Shown: positions 26,347-35,458 of the stretch, one piece after another | Position numbering within the stretch: the stretch's first letter is position 1 | Layout: every line of letters starts with the position of its first letter | NCBI GenBank assembly: GCA_902791625.1 | Contig: CADAWN010000003.1 | Span: forward strand, 45,808 to 109,807 | Reading direction: 5' to 3' | DNA: 64,000 nt | Origin: an uncultured Erysipelotrichaceae bacterium | Lineage (GTDB): Bacteria > Bacillota_I > Bacilli_A > RF39 > UBA660 | Made by a program: the position numbers and the translations under genes | The notes under the pieces: generated by a model | Seen by the model: only the letters and a program-made list of their open reading frames with translations | What the model was told of the DNA's origin: nothing | The model's database searches: none

Positions 26347-28554
26347 ATGAATATTGATAATGAAGAGTTTAGATTAAAGAAAATATTAAAACAAGCTAAA
26401 GATGGAATAACAAAAGAAGAAATTCTATCTAAATTTTCTGATGAAAAAAAAGATTTTGTTGAGTTCTTAATATCAGTTGAACTAGATAAGTATGATTTAA
26501 TAGAACTAGATAATAAATATATTCATATTGATAATACGGATTATAGAGTAGGAACTTATAAAGAAAAAAAGTATAATAATAGATTTGTAGAAATAGGTAA
26601 AAATTTTTATACTCCTAATGTAGATACAAATGCGATAAGTGGTGATACTGTTTTAGTTAGAATAAAAGATAAAAAATCTAAAACATGTCATATAGAAAGA
26701 ATATTAAGTCGTGAATTAAAGAGTATTTATGGAGAAGTAGTACTAATTAAGAATGATTATATTTTAGTACCAGATAATCCTAAATATAAGAAATTACATA
26801 TTAATTTAAATAATAATAAAGAAATTATATGTGGTTCTAAAGTAGTAGTTGAATTAAATGATGAGATTAGTGAAAATACATATAATGGAACAATAACAGG
26901 ATTAATTGGTTATAGTAGTGATCCTGGTATTGATATTTTAATGGAAGCTTGTAAATATGAGATTAATTCTGCTTTTCCAAAAGAATGTGAAGAAGAATTA
27001 GAAAATATTCCAATGGAAGTAAGAGATATAGATAGAATTAATAGATGTGATTTAACTAAAAAAGAGATATTTACTATAGATGGTGATGATACTAAAGATA
27101 TAGATGATGCAATAAGTTTAGATGTACTTGATAATGGTAATTATTTATTAGGAGTACATATTACTGATGTAACATATTATATTAAAAAGAATTCAGCTCT
27201 AGATAGAGAAGCATATAGTAGAGGAACAAGTTCTTATCTTGCTAGTAAAGTTATTCCAATGTATCCACCAATTATTTCAAATGGTATAGGTTCACTAAAT
27301 CCAAAAGTTGATAGATTAGCTATTACTTGTGAAATGGAAATAGATGCAAATGGAAATATTATAAGAACAAATATATTTGAATCAGTAATTAATTCAAAAA
27401 TTCAAATGACTTATAAGAAAGTAAATGATATTTTAGATAAAAATATAGTTGCTCCAGAATATAGAGATTTTGTTAAGACGTTAAGAACTATGAGAAAACT
27501 ATCATTAAGACTTGCTAGAAAAAGATTATTAAGGGGAGCAATGGAACTTGATAATAGTGAATTAAAGATTGAATTAGATGAAAATGGATTCCCTAAGAAT
27601 TTTTATGTTAGAGAACCAGGAACTGGTGAAAATTTAATAGAAGAGTTTATGATAGCAGCTAATGAAGCAGTTGCTGAAGCTTTAGAAAGTAAAAGTTATC
27701 CAGCAATGTATAGAATTCATGAAGATCCTTCATGTGAGAAAATAAGTGATTTTGTAGAATGCCTAAATAAAGCTGGTATAAGTTGTACTTTTAATGGAAG
27801 CGGCAACTTACAACTAGAAATTCAAAAAATAGTTAATCAACTTTCTAGTTATGATGAAATAGGTAAGATGATGGCATATCCATTAATAAGAACTCTAAGA
27901 AAAGCAAGATATAGTCCAGATAATATAGGACACTTTGGTCTTGCAAGTGAAGGTTATGTACACTTTACATCACCAATAAGACGTTATCCAGATGATACTA
28001 TTCATAGAGCTATAAAAAAATATATTTTAAGTAAAGAATATGAAGAAGATGAAGAAGAACAAAAAAGAGATTACTTAGAATTAGAAGAACAAGCTATGCA
28101 TCTATCAGATAGAGAAAAACAAGCAGAAAAATGTGAAAGAGCAATTACTGCTATGAAGTGTGCTGAATATATGGAAAAACATATAGGAGATACATATAAA
28201 GGAAGAATTTCTCAAATTGATAATAGTGGTATAACTATTCAATTGGATAACTTAATTGAAGGAAGAGTAAAGATTAATACGTTACCATGCCATTATGAAT
28301 ATAATGAAGAAACTATGTCTTTAGTAGCTTTAGATGATGCTTATGAAGATTACTATTATGGAGATTTATTACAAGTAGAAGTAAGTAATGCAAGTAAAGA
28401 AAATAAAACAATAGAGTTTGAAATATTAAAGGTAATTCAACAAAATAAATATATTAAACAAGGTATTAATGAAAATAAAAGATTAGAGGCTATGAATAAA
28501 AGTCTAAAAAAGTCAAAAAGAAATGAAAAAAGAAGAGCTAAATGGAACATTTAA
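26347..28554 (+). CDS. Second RNase R-like exoribonuclease
   Basis: 735 residues, RNB family. Same order as the copy at 12192: diverged N-terminal region, OB folds, RNB domain with GDDTKDIDDAIS (246-257), and an S1 domain (YKGRISQIDNSGITIQL), plus a strongly basic tail (SLKKSKRNEKRRAKW). The catalytic aspartates are kept, so it should be active. The ATG at 26347 has CGGAGGG 6 bases upstream. tRNA-Thr lies 9 bases downstream. Having two full RNase R genes is unusual; this one may be specialised or called VacB-like. Confidence 0.88.
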   Translation: MNIDNEEFRLKKILKQAKDGITKEEILSKFSDEKKDFVEFLISVELDKYDLIELDNKYIHIDNTDYRVGTYKEKKYNNRFVEIGKNFYTPNVDTNAISGDTVLVRIKDKKSKTCHIERILSRELKSIYGEVVLIKNDYILVPDNPKYKKLHINLNNNKEIICGSKVVVELNDEISENTYNGTITGLIGYSSDPGIDILMEACKYEINSAFPKECEEELENIPMEVRDIDRINRCDLTKKEIFTIDGDDTKDIDDAISLDVLDNGNYLLGVHITDVTYYIKKNSALDREAYSRGTSSYLASKVIPMYPPIISNGIGSLNPKVDRLAITCEMEIDANGNIIRTNIFESVINSKIQMTYKKVNDILDKNIVAPEYRDFVKTLRTMRKLSLRLARKRLLRGAMELDNSELKIELDENGFPKNFYVREPGTGENLIEEFMIAANEAVAEALESKSYPAMYRIHEDPSCEKISDFVECLNKAGISCTFNGSGNLQLEIQKIVNQLSSYDEIGKMMAYPLIRTLRKARYSPDNIGHFGLASEGYVHFTSPIRRYPDDTIHRAIKKYILSKEYEEDEEEQKRDYLELEEQAMHLSDREKQAEKCERAITAMKCAEYMEKHIGDTYKGRISQIDNSGITIQLDNLIEGRVKINTLPCHYEYNEETMSLVALDDAYEDYYYGDLLQVEVSNASKENKTIEFEILKVIQQNKYIKQGINENKRLEAMNKSLKKSKRNEKRRAKWNI

Positions 28555-28563
28555 CTCTTTAAT

Positions 28564-28639
<76 letters not shown>

Positions 28640-28648
28640 TAAGACAAT

Positions 28649-28674
28649 AACGAACATAAAGTTCGTTTTTTTTT
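28649..28674 (+). terminator. tRNA-Thr terminator
   Basis: AACGAAC (28649-28655), 5-base loop, GTTCGTT (28661-28667), T run. Confidence 0.75.
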
Positions 28675-28703
28675 ACAAAATAAAGGACACATAAGTGCCC
28701 TTT
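28675..28703 (-). terminator. Terminator of the minus-strand lipoprotein gene
   Basis: On the minus strand AAAGGGCAC pairs with GTGTCCTTT (28695-28703 and 28682-28690) around TTAT, followed by TTATTTTG. One G-T pair makes it better in this orientation. Confidence 0.6.
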
Positions 28704-29168
28704 TTAATATCCTAATTTATCAATAAATTTCTTAACACTATTCTTATGAGATAGTTCTACTTTTACATATAATAAAGTATTATCAATTCTACTAAGGTAA
28801 TAATAATTTACTGAAGTAGTAAGTGAATATGTATTATAATTTCTTATATTAGAAGAAGCATCAACGTTTTTATCTGTTTTATCTTTTTCAAAAGTAGCTT
28901 TGTTTTTATCAAACATCTCTTCTGCACTATCAGAATCTTTTAATTCATAAAACTCTACTTTCCATCCTCTTAGGTTAGCAGCTACATATCCTTTCTTAAT
29001 AGAAGGAGATTTCTTATATTGATCAGTAACATTATAAACAGTAAGTTTATCTTTCTTTGAGATAGAAATAAATCTATCACTATTAATTGAGTTTTTCTCC
29101 ATACATCCTGTAAGAGTAAATATAAAAATTATTAAAAATATTAGTGAAAAAAATTTTTTTATTTTCAT
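28704..29168 (-). CDS. Putative lipoprotein
   Basis: 154 residues. Signal peptide with lipobox LTGC (about residues 18-21), so a substrate for Lgt; the mature domain is about 130 residues, mixed alpha/beta, rich in Lys and Ser, with no known family. The ATG at 29168 has AGAGGTGAA upstream; a GTG 9 bases earlier lies in that site. Promoter on the minus strand at 29187-29215. Confidence 0.75.
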   Translation of the reverse strand: MKIKKFFSLIFLIIFIFTLTGCMEKNSINSDRFISISKKDKLTVYNVTDQYKKSPSIKKGYVAANLRGWKVEFYELKDSDSAEEMFDKNKATFEKDKTDKNVDASSNIRNYNTYSLTTSVNYYYLSRIDNTLLYVKVELSHKNSVKKFIDKLGY

Positions 29169-29186
29169 AAGATTCACCTCTAATAA

Positions 29187-29215
29187 ATTATATAATATAG
29201 GTATAAAAAAGTCTA
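29187..29215 (-). promoter_or_regulatory. Promoter of the lipoprotein gene
   Basis: On the minus strand TAGACT, 17-base spacer, TATAAT (forward 29210-29215 and 29187-29192). Four of six match in the -35. Confidence 0.5.
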
Positions 29216-29401
29216 TTAAAAAAAGTTGTGGATAAAATTATTTAAAATGTATTTGAAAAACATTTTTGTAAACTTAAAACGTCAAAAATAACATATTTTA
29301 GTATTTATATATTGTAAAAATATTATAAAAATGATATTATTTTAATATAAGAAAAGGGTATAATTAATAGTGTGAACTAGACTTATTTTTTATTAACAAA
29401 T

Positions 29402-29430
29402 TTGACATATTTTAAGTTTTATTCTACTAT
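29402..29430 (+). promoter_or_regulatory. cdaA promoter
   Basis: Perfect TTGACA (29402-29407), 17-base spacer, TACTAT (29425-29430); 22 bases before the ATG, with AAGGAG between. The remaining 29216-29401 is A+T-rich and holds no gene I can support, only an isolated DnaA-box-like TGTGGATAA at 29227-29235. Confidence 0.75.
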
Positions 29431-29452
29431 TAAATAGCTAAGGAGATTTTTT

Positions 29453-30295
29453 ATGAGTATAACATTGACTGATTTAATATCAATTTTAAAAAAGATAATA
29501 GATATATCATTAGTATGGTTTATTTTTTACTACATACTAAAAAATATACGTAATAATGTTAAGCTTTCTTTAATATTTAAAGGAGTAGCTTTTGTAATAA
29601 TATTAAAAATAATAAGTGATGCATGTGGATTTACAACAGTAGGATTATTACTTGAATATGTAATTATGTATGGACCACTAGCTTTAATAATAATATTTCA
29701 ACCTGAAATTAGAAGTATTCTAGAACAATTAGGTAGAAGTCAATTATTAGGAAGACATAAAGTATTAACAGTAGATGAACGTGAAAACTTAGTTTATCAA
29801 GTTGTTGGTGCGATGGATAGTTTAAGAAAATCTAAAATAGGTGCGATTATAGTTATTGAAAGAGATATAAGCTTACACCCATATATAGATAAAGCTAAAA
29901 AAATATATGCAGATTTATCAAGTGATTTATTACTGTCAATATTCTTTCCACATAATCCACTTCACGATGGTGGAGTAATTATCCAAGGAGATAAAATTAC
30001 TTGTTGTGGAGCAGTATTCCCTACAAGTAATAGTTCTAAAATTAATAAAAGATTAGGTACAAGACATAGAGCTGCAGTTGGTATAACAGAAGAAACAGAC
30101 TGTATTGCTTTAATTGTTTCTGAAGAAACAGGAAGAATGTCTATAGCTATTAAAGGTGAATTATACTATAACTTAACAATAGATGATGTAAGAATGATGT
30201 TAATAGATGAATTAAGACCAAAGAAAGAATCACTAGAAGATGATTTTGATGAAGAAATAGAAGAAGAGGAAGAGATATATGAAGAAGATATGTAA
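29453..30295 (+). CDS. cdaA: Diadenylate cyclase CdaA
   Basis: 280 residues. Makes c-di-AMP, which controls potassium and osmolyte uptake and cell-wall homeostasis in Bacilli. Three N-terminal membrane helices (about 10-90) are followed by the DisA_N/DAC domain. The nucleotide-binding GTRHRAA (Arg204-His205-Arg206) is intact. The catalytic DGA motif reads Asp172-Gly173-Gly174 (PLHDGGVII), an Ala-to-Gly variant. A Glu-rich C-terminal tail ends the protein. It overlaps cdaR by 17 bases, as expected for the conserved cdaA-cdaR pair; glmM, the usual third gene, is not adjacent. Confidence 0.93.
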   Translation: MSITLTDLISILKKIIDISLVWFIFYYILKNIRNNVKLSLIFKGVAFVIILKIISDACGFTTVGLLLEYVIMYGPLALIIIFQPEIRSILEQLGRSQLLGRHKVLTVDERENLVYQVVGAMDSLRKSKIGAIIVIERDISLHPYIDKAKKIYADLSSDLLLSIFFPHNPLHDGGVIIQGDKITCCGAVFPTSNSSKINKRLGTRHRAAVGITEETDCIALIVSEETGRMSIAIKGELYYNLTIDDVRMMLIDELRPKKESLEDDFDEEIEEEEEIYEEDM

Positions 30296-31634
30296 ATTTT
30301 TTAAAACTGTATTTCGCGCTATTTTCTCATTCTTTGATAGATGGTTAATCACACCAATTACTAAGCTAATATTAAAAATAACACATGGTCTAAAAGGTAA
30401 TAATAGAGGTTTAGAAAAATTATTGAATAAGAAGTCAACATTACTAGTTATATCATTATTACTTGCTTTTGGAGCATTCATAATAATTGATAGAAATTCA
30501 AATGTAATGATTGATCAATATGCAGAAATACTATATAAACAAAAAGTAACAGCTAATTATAATGAAGAATTATATGTTGTTGAAGGATTACCTAAAACAG
30601 TAGATATTACTTTAATAGGTCAAAAAAGACATATATTCCTAGCTAAGCAAAAACCATCTGGTGGAGTAACAGTAGACTTAACTGGATTAAAGCCAGGAAA
30701 TCATAAAGTAACATTAAAATACTCACAACAAATTAAATCAATTAATTATAGAGTTGATCCATCTAATGTAACAGTTACTATTTATGAAAAAGTATCAGAA
30801 ACTAAACCACTTACTTATGATATACTTCATAAGGATAGTCTAGATAGTAAATTATATATAAGTAATGTTAAATTAAATAGAGATAATGTAATAGTTAAAG
30901 GTGCAGAATATAAACTACAAAAAGTAGCAACAGTAAAAGCATTAATTGATGTAGATAATATGGTTAATCCAAAAGCTGGAGAACTAACATTAAAAGATGT
31001 ACCATTAGTTGCTTATGATGATAATGGTGAAGTAGTAGATGTAGAAATAGTACCATCTAAGTTAAATGCAGATATCACAATTACATCACCAAGTAAAGAA
31101 GTACCAATTAAAGTTATACCAAAAGGTGATTTAGCATTTGGTCAATCAATTAAATCAATCACACCAAGTTCAACATCACTAACAGTGTATGGTACAGAAG
31201 ATGCTGTAAATAAAATTAATGTAATTGAAGTACCAATTGATGTTAAAGGATTAGAAAATGATAAGACATATAATATTACATTAGGAAAACCTACAGGTAT
31301 AACAGAGTTAAGTGTTAAAACTATTTCAGTAGAAGTTAAACTAGATAAATCAACTACAAAAGAATTTACAAATATTCCAATAGAAACTGAAAACTTAGAT
31401 AGTAAATACAGTGTACAAGCACTAAACAAAGAAGACAGTAGCGTAACTGTAGTAGTTAAAGGAAGTAAAGATATAGTTGATGCAATAAAGAATGAAAATA
31501 TTAAAGCATACATAGACTTAAAAGGTTTAACGCCTGGAGAACATGAAGTAGATGTTAAAGTTAAAGGTGATGACTTGAAGTTATCATACACATCTAAGAC
31601 TAAGAAAGTAAAAGTTAAAATTACTCAAAAATAG
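30279..31634 (+). CDS. cdaR: CdaA regulator CdaR (YbbR-domain protein)
   Basis: 451 residues. One membrane helix (about 52-70) then four YbbR-type beta domains outside the cell (repeats such as LTGLKPGNHKVTLKY, VPIDVKGLENDKTYNI and IDLKGLTPGEHEVDV). CdaR binds CdaA at the membrane and modulates c-di-AMP synthesis. The start overlaps cdaA by 17 bases. The first 50 residues are basic and longer than usual. A bidirectional terminator follows. Confidence 0.9.
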   Translation: MKKICKFFKTVFRAIFSFFDRWLITPITKLILKITHGLKGNNRGLEKLLNKKSTLLVISLLLAFGAFIIIDRNSNVMIDQYAEILYKQKVTANYNEELYVVEGLPKTVDITLIGQKRHIFLAKQKPSGGVTVDLTGLKPGNHKVTLKYSQQIKSINYRVDPSNVTVTIYEKVSETKPLTYDILHKDSLDSKLYISNVKLNRDNVIVKGAEYKLQKVATVKALIDVDNMVNPKAGELTLKDVPLVAYDDNGEVVDVEIVPSKLNADITITSPSKEVPIKVIPKGDLAFGQSIKSITPSSTSLTVYGTEDAVNKINVIEVPIDVKGLENDKTYNITLGKPTGITELSVKTISVEVKLDKSTTKEFTNIPIETENLDSKYSVQALNKEDSSVTVVVKGSKDIVDAIKNENIKAYIDLKGLTPGEHEVDVKVKGDDLKLSYTSKTKKVKVKITQK

Positions 31635-31635
31635 T

Positions 31636-31668
31636 AAAAGATGCATTTAAGAATGCATCTTTTTTTAT
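31636..31668. terminator. Bidirectional terminator
   Basis: Perfect 12-bp stem AAAAGATGCATT (31636-31647) / AATGCATCTTTT (31652-31663), loop TAAG, T run. Ends cdaR and, on the other strand, the DUF378 gene. Confidence 0.85.
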
Positions 31669-31865
31669 CTTCTATCATTATCAAATAACATAGTTATAGA
31701 TATTAAACCACATATACCTATTAAAATATAAACAACTCTAGCTAGAATATTAGTTGAACTACCAAATATAGTCGCAACTAAATCTAATTGAAAAGCTCCC
31801 ACTAATAACCAGTTAATCGCACCAATTATTACTAAAACCAAAGCAATTTTTTTTATTGTTTCCAT
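31665..31865 (-). CDS. DUF378 small membrane protein
   Basis: 66 residues from the ATG at 31865 (AAAGGATG upstream). Two membrane helices around IGAINWLLVGAFQLDLV, the DUF378 signature; family function unknown. The longer frame from 31901 would put the ribosome site inside the gene. Confidence 0.85.
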   Translation of the reverse strand: METIKKIALVLVIIGAINWLLVGAFQLDLVATIFGSSTNILARVVYILIGICGLISITMLFDNDRR

Positions 31866-31975
31866 TTTACCATCCTTTCTTTCTGATATTATTCTAATCA
31901 AAAAAAACTAAATTATACGGAATAATTAACAAATAATAACATATAGTTAAAATGAAAAAGATTAGAGGTGAAATT

Positions 31976-32962
31976 TTGAAAAAGTTTTTAGGATGTTTTT
32001 TATTAATACTAATTGTTACTGGATGTGGGAAATATAATCAAGATGATGTTATTAAAGATTTAGAATCTAAAATAGATAATAACTATTATTTAGAAGGTAA
32101 TTTAGAAATGGTTAATAATGATGAAGTATATAACTATGAAGTAAAATCTTCATATAAGAAAAGTGACAACTATAAAGTAGAATTATTAAATAAATCTAAT
32201 AATCATGAACAAGTAATACTTAAAAACAGTGAAGGAGTTTTTGTAGTAACACCATCACTTAATAAAAGTTTTAAATTTCAAAGTGATTGGCCATATAATA
32301 ATTCACAAATATATTTATTACAATCAGTTGTTAGTGATATAAAAAATGATAATAAGAAAGAATTTAAAAAGAAAAAAGATGAATATATATTTACAACAAC
32401 AGTTAATTATCCAAACAATAGAAAACTAGTTAAACAAGATATTATTATGGATAAAAATCTAAATATAAAGAAAATAAAAGTATATGATGAAAATAGTGTC
32501 GCACTAATTACAATGAACTATAAAAAAATAGATTATAATCCAACTTTTAAGAAAAACTATTTTTCTTTAGATAAAGTATTGGAGAGCTCATTACAAAAAG
32601 AAAAAGTTAAACAAGTATCAAATATAGAAGATAGTATATATCCACTTGCTTTACCTACTGGTACAAAATTATCAAAAGAAGAAAAAGTAGCAAAGACAGA
32701 TGGAGAAAGAGTAATATTAACATTTGATGGAGAAAAACCATTTTTATTAGTAGAAGAAACTGCAAATGTATTTAATGAATTTACAATAATACCAACAAAT
32801 GGTGATCCATATATATTACAAGATACAGTAGGAGTACTAGGAGAAAATTCACTTAATTGGACAACTGGAGGAATAGAATACTACATAGTTAGTGATGTAC
32901 TAAATCAAAATGAATTAATAGAAATAGCAAGTTCAATAAACTCAATACCTACAATGAAATAG
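31976..32962 (+). CDS. LolA-like lipoprotein (YdcC-type)
   Basis: 328 residues from a TTG at 31976, 5 bases after AGAGGTGA; an ATG at 31952 has no ribosome site and would put charged residues before the signal peptide. Lipobox VTGC makes it a lipoprotein. The beta-rich mature part (YYLEGNLEM, YKVELLN, KNSEGVFVVTPSLNKSFKFQ) resembles the LolA/LolB-like fold of Gram-positive outer-leaflet lipoproteins such as Bacillus YdcC. The role is unclear; it may carry lipids or sense the envelope. Confidence 0.7.
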   Translation: MKKFLGCFLLILIVTGCGKYNQDDVIKDLESKIDNNYYLEGNLEMVNNDEVYNYEVKSSYKKSDNYKVELLNKSNNHEQVILKNSEGVFVVTPSLNKSFKFQSDWPYNNSQIYLLQSVVSDIKNDNKKEFKKKKDEYIFTTTVNYPNNRKLVKQDIIMDKNLNIKKIKVYDENSVALITMNYKKIDYNPTFKKNYFSLDKVLESSLQKEKVKQVSNIEDSIYPLALPTGTKLSKEEKVAKTDGERVILTFDGEKPFLLVEETANVFNEFTIIPTNGDPYILQDTVGVLGENSLNWTTGGIEYYIVSDVLNQNELIEIASSINSIPTMK

Positions 32963-33013
32963 TACTTTTATTATTATTTAAACCATGATATAATAATAAT
33001 GGTCGGTGATAAT

Positions 33014-33529
33014 ATGAGCAAAAGAAATAATGGTAATAGAAGACAAAGAAGAAAAGAACAACCAATAGTAGAAGAACAACAAAATATAGAATTAAAAAAA
33101 GTTATAAAAATATTAATAGTTATGGCTGTTACACTTGGAGTATTTTATTTATTAACAATGGGTATACTAAGTAAGAAGGATCCAATTATAACAACACCTA
33201 ATCCTTCTATACAATATAATAAATTATTAGTTGGAGAGAGTTTTACTCAGAAAGAAAAAGATTACTTAGTATTATATTATGATAGTACTAAAGATAATAT
33301 GGATACAGTACATAACTTAATATCAAATTATAATGATAAAAAAGAGAAACTATATTTATATACTGTAGATATGAGTGAAGCTTTTAATAAAGAGTATATA
33401 AGTAATGAATCAAATAAAAGTGCAACTAAAGCAGAAGAATTAAAAATAGCAGGATTAACACTTATTCATTTCAAAGATAATAAAATAGTAGAATATGTAA
33501 CTGATAATATAGATTCATATTTAAAATAG
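33014..33529 (+). CDS. Membrane-anchored thioredoxin-fold-like protein without CxxC
   Basis: 171 residues from the ATG at 33014 (GGTGAT upstream). A basic, Asn/Arg-rich cytosolic end, one membrane helix (about 35-55), then an outside domain: DYLVLYYDSTKD, LYLYTVDMSEAFN, and LKIAGLTLIHFKDNKIVEYV, which follows the thioredoxin layout with a cis-Pro-like turn replaced. No Cys at all, so no redox activity; perhaps a binding or chaperone-like relative. TATAAT at 32989-32994. Confidence 0.6.
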   Translation: MSKRNNGNRRQRRKEQPIVEEQQNIELKKVIKILIVMAVTLGVFYLLTMGILSKKDPIITTPNPSIQYNKLLVGESFTQKEKDYLVLYYDSTKDNMDTVHNLISNYNDKKEKLYLYTVDMSEAFNKEYISNESNKSATKAEELKIAGLTLIHFKDNKIVEYVTDNIDSYLK

Positions 33530-33547
33530 AGTAGAAATACTCTTTAT

Positions 33548-33624
33548 GCCTCAATAGCTCAGCTGGTTAGAGCACTTGACTGTTAATCAAGGGGTCCTAG
33601 GTTCAAGTCCTAGTTGGGGCGCCA
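33548..33624 (+). tRNA. tRNA-Asn (anticodon GTT)
   Basis: 77 bases with encoded CCA. Acceptor GCCTCAA pairs with TTGGGGC (one G-U), anticodon arm CTTGA-CTGTTAA-TCAAG gives GTT, and the T arm is CCTAGGTTCAAGTCCTAGT. Confidence 0.95.
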
Positions 33625-33630
33625 TTTATT

Positions 33631-33658
33631 AGGATAGAAAACTATCTTTTTCTTTTTT
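33631..33658 (+). terminator. tRNA-Asn terminator
   Basis: GATAG (33633-33637), AAAA loop, CTATC (33642-33646), T-rich tail. Confidence 0.65.
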
Positions 33659-33690
33659 TAAAAAAGAGTTTTAAGTATAGAGGTGAAGAT

Positions 33691-34920
33691 ATGGCTAAAA
33701 ATAAGAAAAAAAAGAATAAAACAAATAAAACAAATAAGCCAAATAAACAAAGAGATATAAAAGACTTTTTTTCTATGAAAGAAGTTTTAGTTATAACAGT
33801 AATGGCAATCATCTTTGGATGGTTTATGGGTAGTATCATTACTAGTAAAACAGCTAAAGTAAATGAGTCAGAAGATATCAAAAAATTTACTAATGTTTAT
33901 AATCATATAGCAAATAACTACTATAAAAAAGTAGATAGAAAAAAACTAGTTGAATCAGCTATAAATGGTATGCTTAATGACTTAGATGATCCATACACTT
34001 CATATATGGATGAAGAAGAAACAGATTCATTTAATAGAATAATGGATGGAGAATATAAGGGTGTAGGTGTAAGCATAGTAAAATATAAAGAAGATATAAT
34101 AATAATAGGAGCATTTAAAGGTTCACCTGCACAAGTTGCTGGAATAAAAGCAGGAGATATAATTCTAGAAATAGATGGTAAATCATTTAAGAATAAAGAT
34201 GCGGATGATGTTATAAAAGAAGTACAAAATAAAAAAGAAATAGAAATAAAAATAAAAAGAAAAGAAGAAGAAAAAACATTTAAAATAAAAGTTAAAAAAG
34301 TAGAAATACCATCAGTAAGTTCTGAAGTAATAGAGAAAAATGGTGAAAAAGTAGGAGTAATAAGTATTAGTGTTTTTGCTCTAAATACTTCAACACAATT
34401 TAAAAAAGAATTACAATCATTAGAAAAGAAAAATATAAAATCATATATATTAGATTTAAGAAGTAACCCAGGAGGTTATTTAACAGAAGCTACTAATATT
34501 CTTTCAGAATTTATGGATAGTAGTCATGTTATATATCAGATAAAAACAAAAAAAAGAACAGAAAAGTTTTATTCAGAAGGAAAGAAGAATAAAAACTATA
34601 AAGTAGTTGTATTATTAGATGAAAATTCAGCATCAGCATCAGAAGTAGTTGCAGCTGCACTTAAAGAAAGTTATGGAGCAACTATAGTAGGTAAAAAATC
34701 ATATGGTAAAGGAACAGTTCAAAGAACTGCTAAAATAACAGGTGGAGGAACTATTAAATATACTATAGAAAATTGGTTAACACCAAAAGGAAACTATATA
34801 AATAAAAAAGGAATAGAACCATCAGTTGAAGTAGATTTAAATGAAGACTATTATGATGAACCTACAAACGATAATGATAATCAATTACAAAAAGCTTTAG
34901 AATTAATAACAAAAAAGTAA
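33691..34920 (+). CDS. S41-family C-terminal processing peptidase
   Basis: 409 residues. A lysine-rich cytosolic end, one membrane anchor (about 32-52), a PDZ domain (about 110-200: YKGVGVSIVKYK, GSPAQVAGIKAGDIILEIDG) and the S41 protease domain. The Ser/Lys dyad is Ser315 in SASASE and Lys340 in YGKGTVQ, at the 25-residue spacing of Prc/CtpA enzymes. It cleaves extracytoplasmic proteins near their C-termini. It lies alone after tRNA-Asn. Confidence 0.93.
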   Translation: MAKNKKKKNKTNKTNKPNKQRDIKDFFSMKEVLVITVMAIIFGWFMGSIITSKTAKVNESEDIKKFTNVYNHIANNYYKKVDRKKLVESAINGMLNDLDDPYTSYMDEEETDSFNRIMDGEYKGVGVSIVKYKEDIIIIGAFKGSPAQVAGIKAGDIILEIDGKSFKNKDADDVIKEVQNKKEIEIKIKRKEEEKTFKIKVKKVEIPSVSSEVIEKNGEKVGVISISVFALNTSTQFKKELQSLEKKNIKSYILDLRSNPGGYLTEATNILSEFMDSSHVIYQIKTKKRTEKFYSEGKKNKNYKVVVLLDENSASASEVVAAALKESYGATIVGKKSYGKGTVQRTAKITGGGTIKYTIENWLTPKGNYINKKGIEPSVEVDLNEDYYDEPTNDNDNQLQKALELITKK

Positions 34921-34940
34921 CATAATAATGTTACTTTTTT
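34911..34940. terminator. Bidirectional terminator
   Basis: AAAAAAGTAACAT (34911-34923) / ATGTTACTTTTTT (34928-34940), loop AATA. Contains the stop codons of both convergent genes. Confidence 0.8.
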
Positions 34941-35458
34941 AATATGCCACGTATTATTAGTTGTTTACCCTTAGAATCACTACAAGTAGTTAAAATTATC
35001 TCATCACTATTAATTCTATTTCCAGTGATATAACCATTCTTTAATACCTCTTTTTTATCAATTACTATATATTTATAAATAGTATTATTATAACTAAGTA
35101 TAACTTCATCATTACTACTTAAATACTTTAAATCATTAAAATAAGCATTACTTCCTGTACCAGAGTGAGCAGCTAAAAATACTATACTATTATTGCCATC
35201 AGGGAATATAGTTTCTTTTAGGACTTCTACGTTATATTCAATATTATTCTTATTACTATTAATACTAAATAAATTCTTTTTTAAATTAATTTTAGGTATA
35301 TAAATATATCCAATATATTCACTATCTACTACTTTAGATATCTTAGTATCCATAGTTATTTTAGATTTAAAAGACTTAGAATACTTAGTATATATAGTAA
35401 TACAAGATACTAAATATATAACTAGTATAAAACTAACTAATAATAACTTTTTTAACAT
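34931..35458 (-). CDS. Sortase
   Basis: 175 residues. One N-terminal membrane helix (about 3-24), then the sortase beta barrel with catalytic His98 (LAAHSGTG), Cys159 (LTTCSDS) and Arg170 (LIIRG). The short size and TTCSDS context fit class C/D-type enzymes, but the class cannot be fixed by eye. The start overlaps the upstream adhesin gene by 26 bases, so the adhesin is its obvious substrate. The ATG is weakly preceded by GTGGAT; translation is probably coupled. Confidence 0.9.
   Translation of the reverse strand: MLKKLLLVSFILVIYLVSCITIYTKYSKSFKSKITMDTKISKVVDSEYIGYIYIPKINLKKNLFSINSNKNNIEYNVEVLKETIFPDGNNSIVFLAAHSGTGSNAYFNDLKYLSSNDEVILSYNNTIYKYIVIDKKEVLKNGYITGNRINSDEIILTTCSDSKGKQLIIRGILKK

Noticed and set aside
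29227..29235. Perfect DnaA box (TTATCCACA on the minus strand)
   Set aside because: Single copy; another match at 38082-38090 lies within fhs coding sequence. No cluster, no A+T unwinding element or dnaA gene, so no origin is supported.
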